Source of the DNA: Pseudomonas viridiflava
Lineage (GTDB): Bacteria; Pseudomonadota; Gammaproteobacteria; Pseudomonadales; Pseudomonadaceae
Length of the DNA: 64,000 bases
NCBI RefSeq assembly: GCF_900591205.1
Contig: NZ_UUPU01000008.1
Coordinates: 124,001 to 188,000, forward strand
Reading direction: 5' to 3'
Part shown: positions 35,401 through 44,968 of the stretch, piece after piece
Numbering within the stretch: position 1 is the first letter of the stretch
How the letters are laid out: every line of letters begins with the position of its first letter
Translations under genes and position numbers: made by a program
Notes under the pieces: model-generated
Database searches by the model: none
What the model was told of the DNA's origin: nothing
What the model saw: the letters and a program-made list of their open reading frames with translations, nothing else

Positions 35401-37047
35401 ATGACAATCAGTCCTTTTGCGGGCAAACCGGCGCCGGCCCAGTTGCTGGTGGATATCCCGCGACTGGTCACGGCCTATTACACCGGCCAGCCTGATGCAG
35501 CAATCTCCACCCAGCGCGTGGCCTTCGGCACCTCCGGGCACCGTGGCAGCTCGTTCGAGCTGAGTTTCAACGAATGGCACGTGCTCGCCATCAGCCAGGC
35601 GATCTGCCTGTATCGCCAAGCCCAGGGCATTGATGGCCCGCTGTTTGTCGGCCTGGACACCCACGCGCTGTCGACGCCTGCCGGTGCCAGCGCCCTGGAA
35701 GTACTGGCCGCCAACGGTGTGCATGTGATGCTGGCTGAAGGTGATGAGTACACACCAACCCCGGCTATTTCCCACGCCATCATCTGCTACAACCGTGGTC
35801 GCACCAGCGGCCTGGCTGACGGCATCGTGATTACGCCGTCGCACAACCCGCCGCAAAGCGGTGGCTACAAGTACAACCCGCCCAATGGCGGCCCGGCCGA
35901 TACCCACGTCACCAAGTGGATCGAAGCCAAGGCCAACGAGCTGCTGGTCAATAAACTGGCCGGGGTCAAGCGCATCACCCACGCCCAGGCGCTCAAGGCC
36001 GACACTACCCATCGCCATGACTACCTCAACAGTTACGTGGCCGATCTGGTCAACGTGATCGACATGGATGCCATCCGCAGCGCCGACCTGCGCCTGGGCG
36101 TGGATCCGCTGGGCGGAGCAGGGGTGGGCTACTGGTCGGCGATTGCCGAGCACTACCGTCTGAACCTGGATGTGGTGAATACCGAGGTTGATGCCACGTT
36201 CCGCTTCATGAGCGTCGACTGGGACGGGCAGATCCGCATGGACCCGTCCTCCAGCTACGCCATGCAAGGCTTGATCGGCCTCAAGGAGCGGTTTGACGTG
36301 GCGTTCGCCTGCGATCCGGACCACGACCGCCACGGCATCGTGACCCCGTCCGGTGGCTTGTTGGCGCCAAACAACTACCTGGCGGTGTCCATCGACTACC
36401 TGTTCCAGAACCGTCCCGACTGGCGCGCCGATGCGGCCGTGGGCAAGACCGTGGTCAGCAGCGGCCTGATCGACCGCGTGGCCGCACGTATCGGCCGTCG
36501 TCTGTACGAGGTGCCGGTGGGCTTCAAGTGGTTTGCCGATGGCCTGTTCGAAGGCTCGTTGGGCTTTGGCGGTGAAGAGAGCGCCGGCGCGTCGTTCCTG
36601 CGCAAGGACGGTAGCGTGTGGAGCACCGACAAGGACGGCCTGATCCCCGCACTGCTGGCCGCAGAAATGACCTCGCGCAAAGGCCAGGATCCAAGCCAGA
36701 TCTACCGTGGGCTGACCGACGCCTTGGGCGAGCCATTCGCCATCCGGGTCGACGCCAAGGCCACCCCGGCGCAAAAAGCCTTGCTGGGCAAACTGTCGCC
36801 GGACCAGGTGACCTCCACGCAGTTGGCCGGGGAAAGCATTCAGCAGATCCTCAGCCATGCGCCAGGCAATAATCAGGCGATTGGCGGTTTGAAAGTCATT
36901 ACCGAAAACGGCTGGTTCGCCGCACGACCTTCGGGCACCGAGGACATTTACAAGATCTACGCCGAGAGCTTTATTGGCGAGGATCACCTCAAGCAGTTGG
37001 TGGAAGAGGCGCAGGTGTTGGTTGATGGCGCTATCAGCGCCAACTGA
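35401..37047 (+). CDS. pgm: phosphoglucomutase, alpha-D-glucose type
   Basis: A 548-residue cytoplasmic enzyme interconverting glucose 1-phosphate and glucose 6-phosphate, feeding trehalose, glycogen and surface polysaccharide synthesis. The substrate and catalytic motifs are visible: FGTSGHRG near residue 40, the phosphoserine loop [11 protein letters not shown] with Ser147, the metal-binding DPDHDRHG near residue 310, and [10 protein letters not shown] near 393. Its length equals that of E. coli Pgm. ATG 35401 was chosen because the protein then starts [11 protein letters not shown], as in relatives. A hairpin terminator follows. Confidence 0.95.
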   Translation: MTISPFAGKPAPAQLLVDIPRLVTAYYTGQPDAAISTQRVAFGTSGHRGSSFELSFNEWHVLAISQAICLYRQAQGIDGPLFVGLDTHALSTPAGASALEVLAANGVHVMLAEGDEYTPTPAISHAIICYNRGRTSGLADGIVITPSHNPPQSGGYKYNPPNGGPADTHVTKWIEAKANELLVNKLAGVKRITHAQALKADTTHRHDYLNSYVADLVNVIDMDAIRSADLRLGVDPLGGAGVGYWSAIAEHYRLNLDVVNTEVDATFRFMSVDWDGQIRMDPSSSYAMQGLIGLKERFDVAFACDPDHDRHGIVTPSGGLLAPNNYLAVSIDYLFQNRPDWRADAAVGKTVVSSGLIDRVAARIGRRLYEVPVGFKWFADGLFEGSLGFGGEESAGASFLRKDGSVWSTDKDGLIPALLAAEMTSRKGQDPSQIYRGLTDALGEPFAIRVDAKATPAQKALLGKLSPDQVTSTQLAGESIQQILSHAPGNNQAIGGLKVITENGWFAARPSGTEDIYKIYAESFIGEDHLKQLVEEAQVLVDGAISAN

Positions 37048-37062
37048 CCCCAATGTAAAAAA

Positions 37063-37090
37063 TGTGGGAGGGGGCTTACTCCCTCCCACA
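37063..37090. terminator. bidirectional hairpin terminator, pgm / pirin
   Basis: TGTGGGAGGG (37063-37072) and CCCTCCCACA (37081-37090) form a perfect ten-base-pair stem with an eight-base loop. A runs precede it and a T run (TTTTT) follows within five bases, so it can end transcription from both converging genes. It resembles a repeated intergenic motif of fluorescent pseudomonads. Confidence 0.75.
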
Positions 37091-37113
37091 GTTGTTTTTG
37101 GTCAGGCTTGAGC

Positions 37114-37809
37114 TCAGGCCAGGTCGACCAGCACGATCTCGCTGTCTTCAATCGCGGTGACGCGCAATACCTGCTCCGCCTCCACCGCGACACCGTCTCG
37201 AGCGTGTGCACGCAAGCCATTGACTTCAATCGTTCCGGTCGCCGGCACCAGATACGCCCGACGGCCAGGGTCCAGGTAGTATTCAGCACTTTCCCCGGCT
37301 TTAAGGTTGGCCGCCACCAGGCGTGCGTCCGCACGAATGCGCAGGCTTTCGCTGTCACCGGCTTTGCCGCTGGCCAGGGTTACAAACCCTTCGCGATCGC
37401 CTTTGGGGAACGGCTTGGCCCCCCAGGACGGCGGCAGGCCAGCCTCATTCGGGATAATCCAGATCTGGAAAATCTTGGTCGGCGCGGCCTCCAGGTTGTA
37501 TTCGCTGTGAGCGATCCCGGTGCCGGCACTCATCACCTGCACATCGCCTGCCTCGGTACGACCCTTGTTGCCCAGGTTGTCGGCATGGCTGATGGCGCCT
37601 TCACGCACATAAGTGATGATCTCCATGTCGCGGTGCGAGTGCTGCGGGAAACCGGTGCCGGGGGCGATGATGTCGTCGTTCCAGACCCGCAAGTTGCCCC
37701 AGTGCATGCGCTTGGGGTCGTGGTATTCGGCAAATGAAAAATGGTGATGGGCGTCAAGCCAGCCGTGATGGGCGCCGCCTAGGGAGTTGAAAGGTCGAAG
37801 TTCAAGCAT
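37114..37809 (-). CDS. pirin-family cupin protein (YhaK/quercetinase-like)
   Basis: A 231-residue bicupin. The N-terminal cupin holds the metal ligands in FPQHSHRDMEIITYV, with a later E/H in GTGIAHSEYN (about residues 56-105). Bacterial pirins of this group include YhaK and enzymes with quercetin 2,3-dioxygenase activity; the physiological role is usually unknown. The start at 37809 (MLELRPFNSLGGAHHGWLDAHHHFSF) follows a GGAGACGATC site and fits the family start. The longer frame to 37842 lacks support. It converges on pgm across the hairpin terminator. Confidence 0.88.
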   Translation of the reverse strand: MLELRPFNSLGGAHHGWLDAHHHFSFAEYHDPKRMHWGNLRVWNDDIIAPGTGFPQHSHRDMEIITYVREGAISHADNLGNKGRTEAGDVQVMSAGTGIAHSEYNLEAAPTKIFQIWIIPNEAGLPPSWGAKPFPKGDREGFVTLASGKAGDSESLRIRADARLVAANLKAGESAEYYLDPGRRAYLVPATGTIEVNGLRAHARDGVAVEAEQVLRVTAIEDSEIVLVDLA

Positions 37810-38028
37810 GATCGTCTCCTGTTGATGGCGCCTATGATCCAACAGGCCATGATCTATAAAAAGCGTAAAAAATGCCTGATTCCCATCGAAATGTTAGATG
37901 GATTGCTGGCGTTTTGACTTTCACTTCATCGCCTAACTGCATGACAGCAAAGCAATTGGCTGGAACTGAACGTCGATTCCGGCGACCATGGTGCTCTTGT
38001 CAAAACCAAGCTCATCGCAGGAGTCCGC

Positions 38029-40476
38029 GTGCCGCAACACAAGCCTGATTTGCCCCCAGAACTGCGACCTATTGCCGAAATGCCTTTGTTCAAGCGCCTG
38101 GCCGCTCGCCTGTTCGGCCATGGCCTGACGCGCTTGCGCGCCCAGCATCGTTTTTCCTGGCTGCATGGGCAGGCTGACGGTTTCCGTAGCGGCCACGAAG
38201 CGGGCGTGGAGTATGGCTATCGCGAGGGCAAGGCAGACGGCATTGAAGAAGGCCGGCAAGTCCTGCTGATTCGTGACTTTCGCCCGGATGAGCACCGGGC
38301 GCCAGGCGTGGACGACCACCTGTTCGATGATTGGCGCCTGCCGCTGACGGCCGATATCAAGAAGCGTATCAAGGCTGATGTGGCCCGCTTGCTACCGGCC
38401 CATGCCCAGCCCAGTGCCGCGCAATGGAAGATGATCTTCAGTGACACGCCTTCAACGTCGGTGATTGCCGGTGCCGGCGCCGGTAAATCCACCTCGCTGG
38501 TACTGCGCATTTTGCTGCTCACCCATTACCTGGGCTTCGAGCTGAGTTCGATGACCGTGGTGACCTTTACCCGCGAGTCACGCAAAGACTTCGTCAGCAA
38601 GCTCATGCAAATCCTCGGTTTGTGGGGCCAACCCGTTGGTCTCAAAGAGGCTCAGGCTGTGGTGCGGACCTTTCACTCGCGCATCTTGCCGATGGTGCGC
38701 AGCTTGCCGGGGTTTGAGCGACTGCAGGCTTTCGAGAACCTCAGCGCCGGTTCCGAGGAGGCGGACAGCAACCCCTTCGACCTGCGCATCAGCGACGCCC
38801 AGCGCCAACAGATGAACGCCTGCTATCACCGGCTGCACGGCCGCCATACGCGGTTCCGCGAGCTGATTGCGCCGCTGGCACGCCAGGGCCTGCAACTCAG
38901 GGAGCTGGAGCGTGATCACCCGGACGTACAGAAGCGCGTGGCGGTGACCGAACTGGCCGCCAAGCGCGATGAAGAACTCTGCGATGTGCTCGAAGACCTG
39001 TGGTTTCGCGCCGGCGCCTGGCCCATCAAAGGCATTGAGCCGAGCCGCCAGACGTTCGAAATCAATGGCGCACAGTTTCATTGTCACGGCTACATCCCGG
39101 AGCTGGACGCCTGGGTGGTGCTGGGCTTCGACGCGCGGGAAAATCCACAGATCAGTCGGCCGAACTCGAAATTGTCGGTACGTGCGGAGTGGGCGGTCAA
39201 GCGCACACTGTTTCAAGCTTTCTGCCGTAAGCCTTTGATATGGCTCGATAGTTACGACTCATCAAAGCGTCTTTTAAGCAGTTTGGCCGGTGATGCCAGC
39301 GCCGGCCCCGGGTTTGAATACAAGGTCAAAGGCGAACTGGCCTCGGCGCCGCTGCTGGACAGTTTTGTGATGGCGGCCGGGTTTATCGAGAACCTCGGGC
39401 TGGACGTGCCGACCGCCGTTGGCCAGATGAGCTTCCCCAAGGACGACCCCGACCGGTTGTTTTTTGAGGCGCTGAGTATTTTCTGGAAGGCCCTGGAAGA
39501 TCATCTGCTCGATCAATCGCCGCCGATCATGACCTACAACCGGATGTTTTCGCTGTTCGGTGAGAACACCCCGGAAAACCTCAAGCTGCTGAGTGATCCG
39601 CTGCTGCGGCCGATGTCGCATTTGATGATCGACGAATTTCAGGACGTTTCGCCCCAGATCGTTTCGTGGATTCGCGCCAGCTTGCGCGAAATCCGCAGCC
39701 GTGGCCCGGCGATGCACGTGGGGCGTGGCGCGCAGCGTTCTTCGTTGTTGTGTGTGGGGGATGACTGGCAGTCGATCTATGGCTGGCGCGGCAGTTCGCC
39801 GAAGTTCTTCATGGACTTCAACCAGCAATTTCCATCACCGAGCACCACTCGCGTGATGCTGGCAGAGAATTATCGCAGCCATCAGCACATCATTGATGCC
39901 GCTGAACATATCGTGCGTGCGGCGCCGGCAATTCCCGGCAAAAAAGCCAAGGCCGCGGGTAGCGCCAAGGCGTTAGTGCCGGTTGTGGTGCTGGAGCGGG
40001 ACGATGTCGCGCTCGGTCGGCAACTGCTTGAGCATTATCAGAAGGGTGAGTCGATCTTGATGCTTTATCGAAAAAGTAGCGATAAGTTACTGATTCAAGA
40101 ACATATTCAGTCTGTAGTTAATGTGGATTCTAGCTTGCCACCTCAATCGCGCAGGTTGAAGCAACTGACCTATCACAGTGCCAAGGGCCTGCAGGCAGAC
40201 GCGGTGTTTCTGCTTGGGGATTGCCAGCACGTGACCAGCTCGCCCTACAAGAACCAGGTCTATCGTATGGCCGGCCTGGGCAAGGATGGCGACAGCGAGC
40301 CATATGACACGGCGCAAAAAGACGAAGTGCTGCGCCTGGCATATGTAGGCATTACCCGAGCGGTGAGCCACTGCTATTGGTATGTGGAAAAACCGGAAGG
40401 CCCGGCGGTGAATGTGCCGAAGGCGTCGGAGCGGGTCGATGGGAAAAAAGCGTTTTTTGACGATCGGCGCGCCTGA
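38029..40476 (+). CDS. UvrD/Rep-like superfamily 1 DNA helicase
   Basis: An 815-residue helicase starting at a GTG (38029) with GGAG nine bases upstream. The ordered motifs are present: Walker A AGAGAGKST with K153, motif Ia VVTFTRESRKDF, motif II LMIDEFQDVSP, motif III GDDWQSIYGWRGSS, motif V LTYHSAKGLQADAV and motif VI AYVGITRA. An N-terminal region of about 140 residues (with EYGYREGKADGIEEGRQVLL) and an inserted stretch of about 250 residues between motifs Ia and II are not standard for UvrD or Rep. It stands alone, so a specific repair or defence role cannot be told. Helicase IV is the nearest named relative I can suggest. Confidence 0.88.
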   Translation: MPQHKPDLPPELRPIAEMPLFKRLAARLFGHGLTRLRAQHRFSWLHGQADGFRSGHEAGVEYGYREGKADGIEEGRQVLLIRDFRPDEHRAPGVDDHLFDDWRLPLTADIKKRIKADVARLLPAHAQPSAAQWKMIFSDTPSTSVIAGAGAGKSTSLVLRILLLTHYLGFELSSMTVVTFTRESRKDFVSKLMQILGLWGQPVGLKEAQAVVRTFHSRILPMVRSLPGFERLQAFENLSAGSEEADSNPFDLRISDAQRQQMNACYHRLHGRHTRFRELIAPLARQGLQLRELERDHPDVQKRVAVTELAAKRDEELCDVLEDLWFRAGAWPIKGIEPSRQTFEINGAQFHCHGYIPELDAWVVLGFDARENPQISRPNSKLSVRAEWAVKRTLFQAFCRKPLIWLDSYDSSKRLLSSLAGDASAGPGFEYKVKGELASAPLLDSFVMAAGFIENLGLDVPTAVGQMSFPKDDPDRLFFEALSIFWKALEDHLLDQSPPIMTYNRMFSLFGENTPENLKLLSDPLLRPMSHLMIDEFQDVSPQIVSWIRASLREIRSRGPAMHVGRGAQRSSLLCVGDDWQSIYGWRGSSPKFFMDFNQQFPSPSTTRVMLAENYRSHQHIIDAAEHIVRAAPAIPGKKAKAAGSAKALVPVVVLERDDVALGRQLLEHYQKGESILMLYRKSSDKLLIQEHIQSVVNVDSSLPPQSRRLKQLTYHSAKGLQADAVFLLGDCQHVTSSPYKNQVYRMAGLGKDGDSEPYDTAQKDEVLRLAYVGITRAVSHCYWYVEKPEGPAVNVPKASERVDGKKAFFDDRRA

Positions 40477-40493
40477 AGACCGTCGATTATCAA

Positions 40494-40584
40494 TATGGGA
40501 GCGGGCTTGAACGCGAAGGCGGTGGTTCAGCCACCCTAGATGTCGACTGATATGCCGTCTTCGCGGGCAAGCGCACTCCCACAT
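40494..40584. repeat. REPIN-like palindrome after the helicase gene
   Basis: Two imperfect inverted arms of about 30 bases (near 40494-40523 and 40553-40584) contain the GGGAGCGGGCTTG / CAAGCGCACTCCC pair that marks REP doublets of Pseudomonas. The spacer is about 30 bases. No associated transposase lies in this window. Confidence 0.7.
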
Positions 40585-40614
40585 TAGAGAGTGAGTGCCT
40601 GAAAAAACGGTAAA

Positions 40615-40887
40615 TCAGGCCCGCAACGACAACGGCGGAACAAAGGATTCCAGCTCATCCTCCACCGCTTCGATAATGCGCTCCACATCAGCGGCGTTCA
40701 TCACCGTTGCGCAGGGGATGCCGGCAATCGCAATCACCGTCTCGCCGCTGGCCCGGTCAAACAGGCGGGCGATCATGCTGCCGGGCGCGTCCATGCTTGC
40801 CTCGAAACCCAGCGGATGAAAATGCCAGCGCATCAGCTGGCAGGCGTTGGGGAATGTCACTTTGTTCATCTTGCCCACCTTGTTCAT
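40615..40887 (-). CDS. DUF1652 small protein
   Basis: A 90-residue soluble protein. The core ACQLMRWHFHPLGFEASMDAPGSM followed by ARLFDRASGETVIAIAGIPC is the DUF1652 signature, found almost only in Pseudomonas, with no known function. AAGGAAG sits eight bases before ATG 40887. A second in-frame ATG at residue 7 is possible. It stands alone between the helicase and the AraC regulator and is transcribed opposite to both. Confidence 0.82.
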   Translation of the reverse strand: MNKVGKMNKVTFPNACQLMRWHFHPLGFEASMDAPGSMIARLFDRASGETVIAIAGIPCATVMNAADVERIIEAVEDELESFVPPLSLRA

Positions 40888-41142
40888 TGAGCGCTTCCTT
40901 TAGCTCGCGGCAGGGAGCCATAACCTTCACTGGTCGTGGCGTCGAAGTTTCAAAATAGCATTCGTTCAACCGTCCAAGTGGACTTTTTTCGCCCCGTTCG
41001 GCGGTTGTTTTGCATTCAGTTGATGTGGGTCATGCCTCGCGCAAAATCAGGCAAAAGGCCATTAGTCAGAAGCGCCAATCAGCCATTGAACGCGCCGGTA
41101 AAATTCGGCAATCTCCGGGGTTTACTCGCCGCAGAGCCTTCC

Positions 41143-41952
41143 ATGCCCGACATCGCCCCGGACGACGATCACCAGCACTCCCACACCACGGGCGAGCTGG
41201 TGTTGCGCCATCATCTGTGCTGGCGCCATCGAGACCTTGAGGGGGTGATGTCCTACTACCACCCGGACATCCAATACCACGATTTTTTCCAGAACCGTGT
41301 CATCGGTTATGCCGAGTTGCGTGAGTACCTGCAAGCCAGCATGCCGCGTGAGGCTGATGAGGCGATTGAACACACCGACCGCATCCGCGCCGATGGCGAC
41401 ACGGCGTTTATCCAGTACCGCATCACCTTGCGCGGCAGCCAGGGCCTGGTGTCGTTTCGCACCAGCGAAGCCATCACCGTGCGCGACGGGCTGATCTGGC
41501 GGGTCAATGAGTACGCCTCGCTGGTGCACGAACAACCCGCCCAGGCACTGCGTCCCACGGTCAGCCGCCTGGGCCTTTCGCCCCAGCAATTGGGGCATAT
41601 GGCCAATGATCTGCAGCAATACTTCGAACTCAAGCAACCTTATCTGGACCCGGAGCTGGACCTGCAGCGGGTCTCGCGGGAATGTGGCTACAGCCGCAAT
41701 CAGATTTCCTACCTGCTGAACCAGGTGCTGGGGCAAAGCTTCTACCGCTACGTCAACCAGGCGCGGCTCCAGCATTTGCTGGCGGCCATGGACCACGCCG
41801 TGCCGCCGATCAAGGTCGATGACCTGGCCTTCGCCGCCGGTTTCAACTCGCTGTCGGCGTTCTACAGTGCGTTCCGCCAGCACACCGGCCAGTCGCCCAA
41901 GGCTTACGTCAAACAAATTTCCCTGCGTGCACGCGCGCAAGACAGCCCATAA
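41143..41952 (+). CDS. AraC-type regulator with an N-terminal SnoaL-like domain
   Basis: A 269-residue protein. Residues about 20-125 are an NTF2/SnoaL-like domain (LCWRHRDLEGVMSYYHPDIQYHDFF and DGLIWRVNEY), a fold that binds small hydrophobic ligands. Residues 165-262 are the AraC helix-turn-helix pair (VSRECGYSRNQISYLLNQVLGQSFYRYVNQARLQ and VDDLAFAAGFNSLSAFYSAFRQHTGQSPKAYVK). ATG 41143 gives a start just before the SnoaL domain; the upstream open frame from 40936 shows no family residues. It lies 49 bases upstream of a co-oriented oxidase-cupin-binding protein group and probably activates it. Confidence 0.82.
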   Translation: MPDIAPDDDHQHSHTTGELVLRHHLCWRHRDLEGVMSYYHPDIQYHDFFQNRVIGYAELREYLQASMPREADEAIEHTDRIRADGDTAFIQYRITLRGSQGLVSFRTSEAITVRDGLIWRVNEYASLVHEQPAQALRPTVSRLGLSPQQLGHMANDLQQYFELKQPYLDPELDLQRVSRECGYSRNQISYLLNQVLGQSFYRYVNQARLQHLLAAMDHAVPPIKVDDLAFAAGFNSLSAFYSAFRQHTGQSPKAYVKQISLRARAQDSP

Positions 41953-42001
41953 CGCCGCACTCTAGGATCGACCCTATCGAAACGAGGTAGGGGAACCTGG
42001 C

Positions 42002-43408
42002 ATGCCGGCATGGCGCAATATCAGTTTATGGATGGACCAGTTGGACGACCCGCTGCAGGCGCGGCCGGCCCTTGCGCATGACCTGGACGTCAACGTGGCC
42101 ATTATCGGCGCCGGCTACACCGGCCTGTGGACCGCCTATTACCTGAAACGCCAGGCGCCTGAGCTGAAAATCGCGATTATCGAAGCGCAAACTGCCGGCT
42201 TTGGCGCCTCGGGCCGTAACGGCGGCTGGCTGATGGGCAACTTGCTGGGCGAAGACCGTTTACTCGCCGGCCTGGCCCCCGAACAACGCCGCGCCTCGTT
42301 TGACCTGTTGCACGCCATACCCGACGAAGTGGCCCAAGTGTTGGCCCGTGAAGGCATCGACTGCGATTACCGCAAAGGCGGCGCCCTGTACTGCGCCGCG
42401 CGTTACCCGGAGCAGGAAGCCAGCCTGCGTCGCTACCTGGACACACTCTATGCCCAGGGCCTGACTGAAGCCGACTACCGCTGGCTCGGCCCGCAGCAGT
42501 TGGCCGAGCACATTCGCATCGCCAAGCCGTATGGCGGCATCTACGCCCCGCATGTTGCGACCATCAACCCCGCCAAATTGGTGCGCGGCCTGGCGCGGGT
42601 GGTGGAGAGCATGGGCGTGAGCATTTATGAGAACAGCCCAGTCACCCACTGGCAGTCCGGCAGCCTGCGCACCGCCCAGGCCAGCGTGCGGGCAGCTTGG
42701 GTAGTGCCGGCGGTCGAGGGGTATGCCAATACATTGCCGCCGCTGGGGCGCTATCAATTGCCGGTGCAAAGCCTGATTGTCGCCACCGAACCGTTGCCTG
42801 CCAGCACCTGGGATGAAATTGGCTTGAGCCAGGGCCAGGCGTTTGGCGAAAGCAGCCGCCAAGTCACCTATGGGCAGCGCTCGGCAGATAACCGGCTGGT
42901 GTTCGGTGCCCGTGGCGGCTATCAGTTTGCCGGCAAGCTGCGGCACAACTTCGATTTGACCGACAGCGAGGTGGAGCTGCGTCGCTATCTGTTTGGTGAA
43001 CTCTTCCCACAGCTTAAAAACGTACGGATTACCCATTCCTGGGGCGGCAACCTGGGCATGTCGAGAAATTTCCGACCGCACATGCTGTGTGACCACCGCA
43101 CCGGGATCGCACTGTCCGGCGGCTACGGCGGGGAGGGCGTCGGCGCCACGAACCTGGGGGGGCGAACCCTGGCCGACCTGATTCTGGGCCGCGACACTCC
43201 GTTGGTTGAGCAACCCTGGGTGCTCCGCGAGCGTGGCCTGGATGCGCTCAGAGCCTGGGAGCCCGAACCCTGCCGCTGGCTGGGGTACAACGCGATCATT
43301 CGCAGTTTTGTCCATGAAGACCAGGTGTTGGCCAACCCCAACAGCGCGCCGTGGCGCCGCAAGCTGGCGACCGGCGTGGCCGGGTTCATGGAAGGTTTCA
43401 TGCACTAA
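42002..43408 (+). CDS. FAD-dependent amine oxidase-like oxidoreductase (DAO family)
   Basis: A 468-residue flavoenzyme of the glycine oxidase/PuuB family. The FAD-binding GAGYTGLWTAYYL motif lies near residue 36, followed by an acidic residue ending strand 2 (IIEAQTAGFGASGRNGGW). The C-terminal FAD contact GGYGGEGVGATNLGGRTLADL lies near residue 373. Relatives oxidise the amine nitrogen of gamma-glutamylputrescine or N-methyl amino acids. The AraC regulator, cupin and PotF-like gene around it point to a polyamine-type substrate, by context only. AGGGGAA precedes the ATG. Confidence 0.87.
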   Translation: MPAWRNISLWMDQLDDPLQARPALAHDLDVNVAIIGAGYTGLWTAYYLKRQAPELKIAIIEAQTAGFGASGRNGGWLMGNLLGEDRLLAGLAPEQRRASFDLLHAIPDEVAQVLAREGIDCDYRKGGALYCAARYPEQEASLRRYLDTLYAQGLTEADYRWLGPQQLAEHIRIAKPYGGIYAPHVATINPAKLVRGLARVVESMGVSIYENSPVTHWQSGSLRTAQASVRAAWVVPAVEGYANTLPPLGRYQLPVQSLIVATEPLPASTWDEIGLSQGQAFGESSRQVTYGQRSADNRLVFGARGGYQFAGKLRHNFDLTDSEVELRRYLFGELFPQLKNVRITHSWGGNLGMSRNFRPHMLCDHRTGIALSGGYGGEGVGATNLGGRTLADLILGRDTPLVEQPWVLRERGLDALRAWEPEPCRWLGYNAIIRSFVHEDQVLANPNSAPWRRKLATGVAGFMEGFMH

Positions 43409-43434
43409 GTCGTTTCACTCACACGGGAAACCCC

Positions 43435-43776
43435 ATGAGCATCACTCAATTCAAAGACACCCTGAATGCCCCTCTGCCGGACTCCGCGCCGGTCGCCGTG
43501 CCTTTGGGCGAGCCGATCGCCGTGGCCTCGACCTTGAGCGTGGAGCGCAACGACGGCGTCGAAACCGGCATCTGGGAATGCACCCCGGGCCGCTGGCGTC
43601 GGCAGATCAAATCCCAGGAGTTTTGCCACTTTATCCAGGGCCGCTGCACCTTCACCCCCGACAGCGGTGAAGTGGTTCACATAGAAGCCGGCGATGCACT
43701 GATGTTGCCGGCCAACAGCACCGGGATCTGGGATATCCAGGAAACCGTGCGCAAGACCTACGTATTGATTCTGTAA
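43435..43776 (+). CDS. small cupin protein (DUF861-like)
   Basis: A 113-residue single-domain cupin. The barrel strands are recognisable in FCHFIQGRCTFTPDSGEVVHIEAGDALMLPANSTGIWDI. It is of the ethanolamine/ureidoglycine-type DUF861 group, often found beside amine-oxidising flavoenzymes. It starts 27 bases after the oxidase gene and precedes the binding-protein gene by 60 bases, so it is co-transcribed with both. Its role may be substrate binding or product handling; no catalytic residues can be assigned. Confidence 0.82.
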   Translation: MSITQFKDTLNAPLPDSAPVAVPLGEPIAVASTLSVERNDGVETGIWECTPGRWRRQIKSQEFCHFIQGRCTFTPDSGEVVHIEAGDALMLPANSTGIWDIQETVRKTYVLIL

Positions 43777-43836
43777 CGCTTTGATCCTTGATCGCCTGCC
43801 ATAAAAACAGCCCTAAAACCGCCAGGAAATCGAACC

Positions 43837-44916
43837 ATGAAAGCCATTGCCCTGTTGCCCTTGATGTTGGTGGCCTCTATCAGCCAGGCCGCCGAGACGG
43901 TGAAAATCTACAACTGGTCGGACTACATCGCGCCGGACACCACCAAGAACTTCCAGAAAGAAACCGGTATCGGTTTTACCTACGACGTCTACGACAGCAA
44001 CGAAACCCTCGACGGCAAGCTGATGACCGGTAAATCGGGGTATGACGTGGTGTTCCCGTCCAACCATTTCATGGCGCGGCAGATCCAGGGTGGCGCCCTG
44101 AAAAAACTCGACAAGAGCCAGTTGCCCAACTGGAAAAACCTCAACCCCGTGCTGCTCAAGGCCCTGGAAAACAACGACCCGGGCAATGCCCATGGTTTCC
44201 CTTACCTGTGGGGCAGCACCGGCATCGGCTATAACATCGACAAGGTCAAGGCCGTGTTGGGCGATAACGCGCCGGTGGATTCCTGGGACCTGATCTTCAA
44301 GCCCGAAAACATGGCCAAATTGCAGAAGTGCGGGGTGGCGATCCTCGATAACGGCCCGGAACTGCTGCCTGCCGCGCTGAACTACCTGGGCTTGCCACAC
44401 CACAGCAAGAAAGCCGAGGACTACAAAAAGGCTGAAGACCTGCTGATGAAAGTGCGGCCTTACGTGGCGTACTTCCATTCCTCGAAATACACCGCCGACC
44501 TGGCCAATGGCGATATCTGCGTGGCCGTCGGCTTCTCGGGCGACATCCTGCAGGCCGAAAGCCGTGCCAAGGAAGCCAAGAACGGCGTGAATATCGGCTA
44601 CAACATTCCCAAGGAAGGCGCCGCGATCTGGTTTGACATGGTCGCCATGCCCGCCGATGCGCCCGACGAAAAAGCCGGCTATGCGTTCATGAACTACCTG
44701 TTGCGCCCGGAAGTGATGGCCAGCATCACCAACTACGTGCACTACGCCAACGGCAACCAGGCGGCCGACAGCCTGGTGGACCCGGCGATCAAGGCCGACA
44801 CCAAGGTTTACCCGAGCCCGGAAATGATGGGCAAGCTGTTTGCGTTGGAAGCGATGCCGCTGAATATCGACCGGATCCGCACCCGCGTATGGAACACCAT
44901 TCGCACCGGTCGCTGA
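43837..44916 (+). CDS. polyamine ABC transporter periplasmic binding protein (PotF/SpuD-like)
   Basis: A 359-residue periplasmic binding protein with a signal peptide (LLPLMLVASISQAAE, cleavage after AQA/SQA). The mature start ETVKIYNWSDYIAPDTTKNFQKETGI is the hallmark of the PotD/PotF family, and the polyamine-site aromatic and acidic residues appear in the YLWGSTGIGYN and VGFSGDILQAE segments. No permease or ATPase gene follows, so this is either an orphan binder using another transporter or a sensory partner. It is last in the AraC-oxidase-cupin group. Confidence 0.88.
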   Translation: MKAIALLPLMLVASISQAAETVKIYNWSDYIAPDTTKNFQKETGIGFTYDVYDSNETLDGKLMTGKSGYDVVFPSNHFMARQIQGGALKKLDKSQLPNWKNLNPVLLKALENNDPGNAHGFPYLWGSTGIGYNIDKVKAVLGDNAPVDSWDLIFKPENMAKLQKCGVAILDNGPELLPAALNYLGLPHHSKKAEDYKKAEDLLMKVRPYVAYFHSSKYTADLANGDICVAVGFSGDILQAESRAKEAKNGVNIGYNIPKEGAAIWFDMVAMPADAPDEKAGYAFMNYLLRPEVMASITNYVHYANGNQAADSLVDPAIKADTKVYPSPEMMGKLFALEAMPLNIDRIRTRVWNTIRTGR

Positions 44917-44968
44917 GTTAGCGCAAGGGCTGTGTGCGGTGGGGCGGGCGCATGAGGGACGCTGGCAA

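Noticed and set aside
40936..41142. N-terminal extension of the SnoaL-AraC regulator
   Set aside because: The extra 69 residues show no family resemblance and lie in the intergenic region; the SnoaL domain starts just after ATG 41143.
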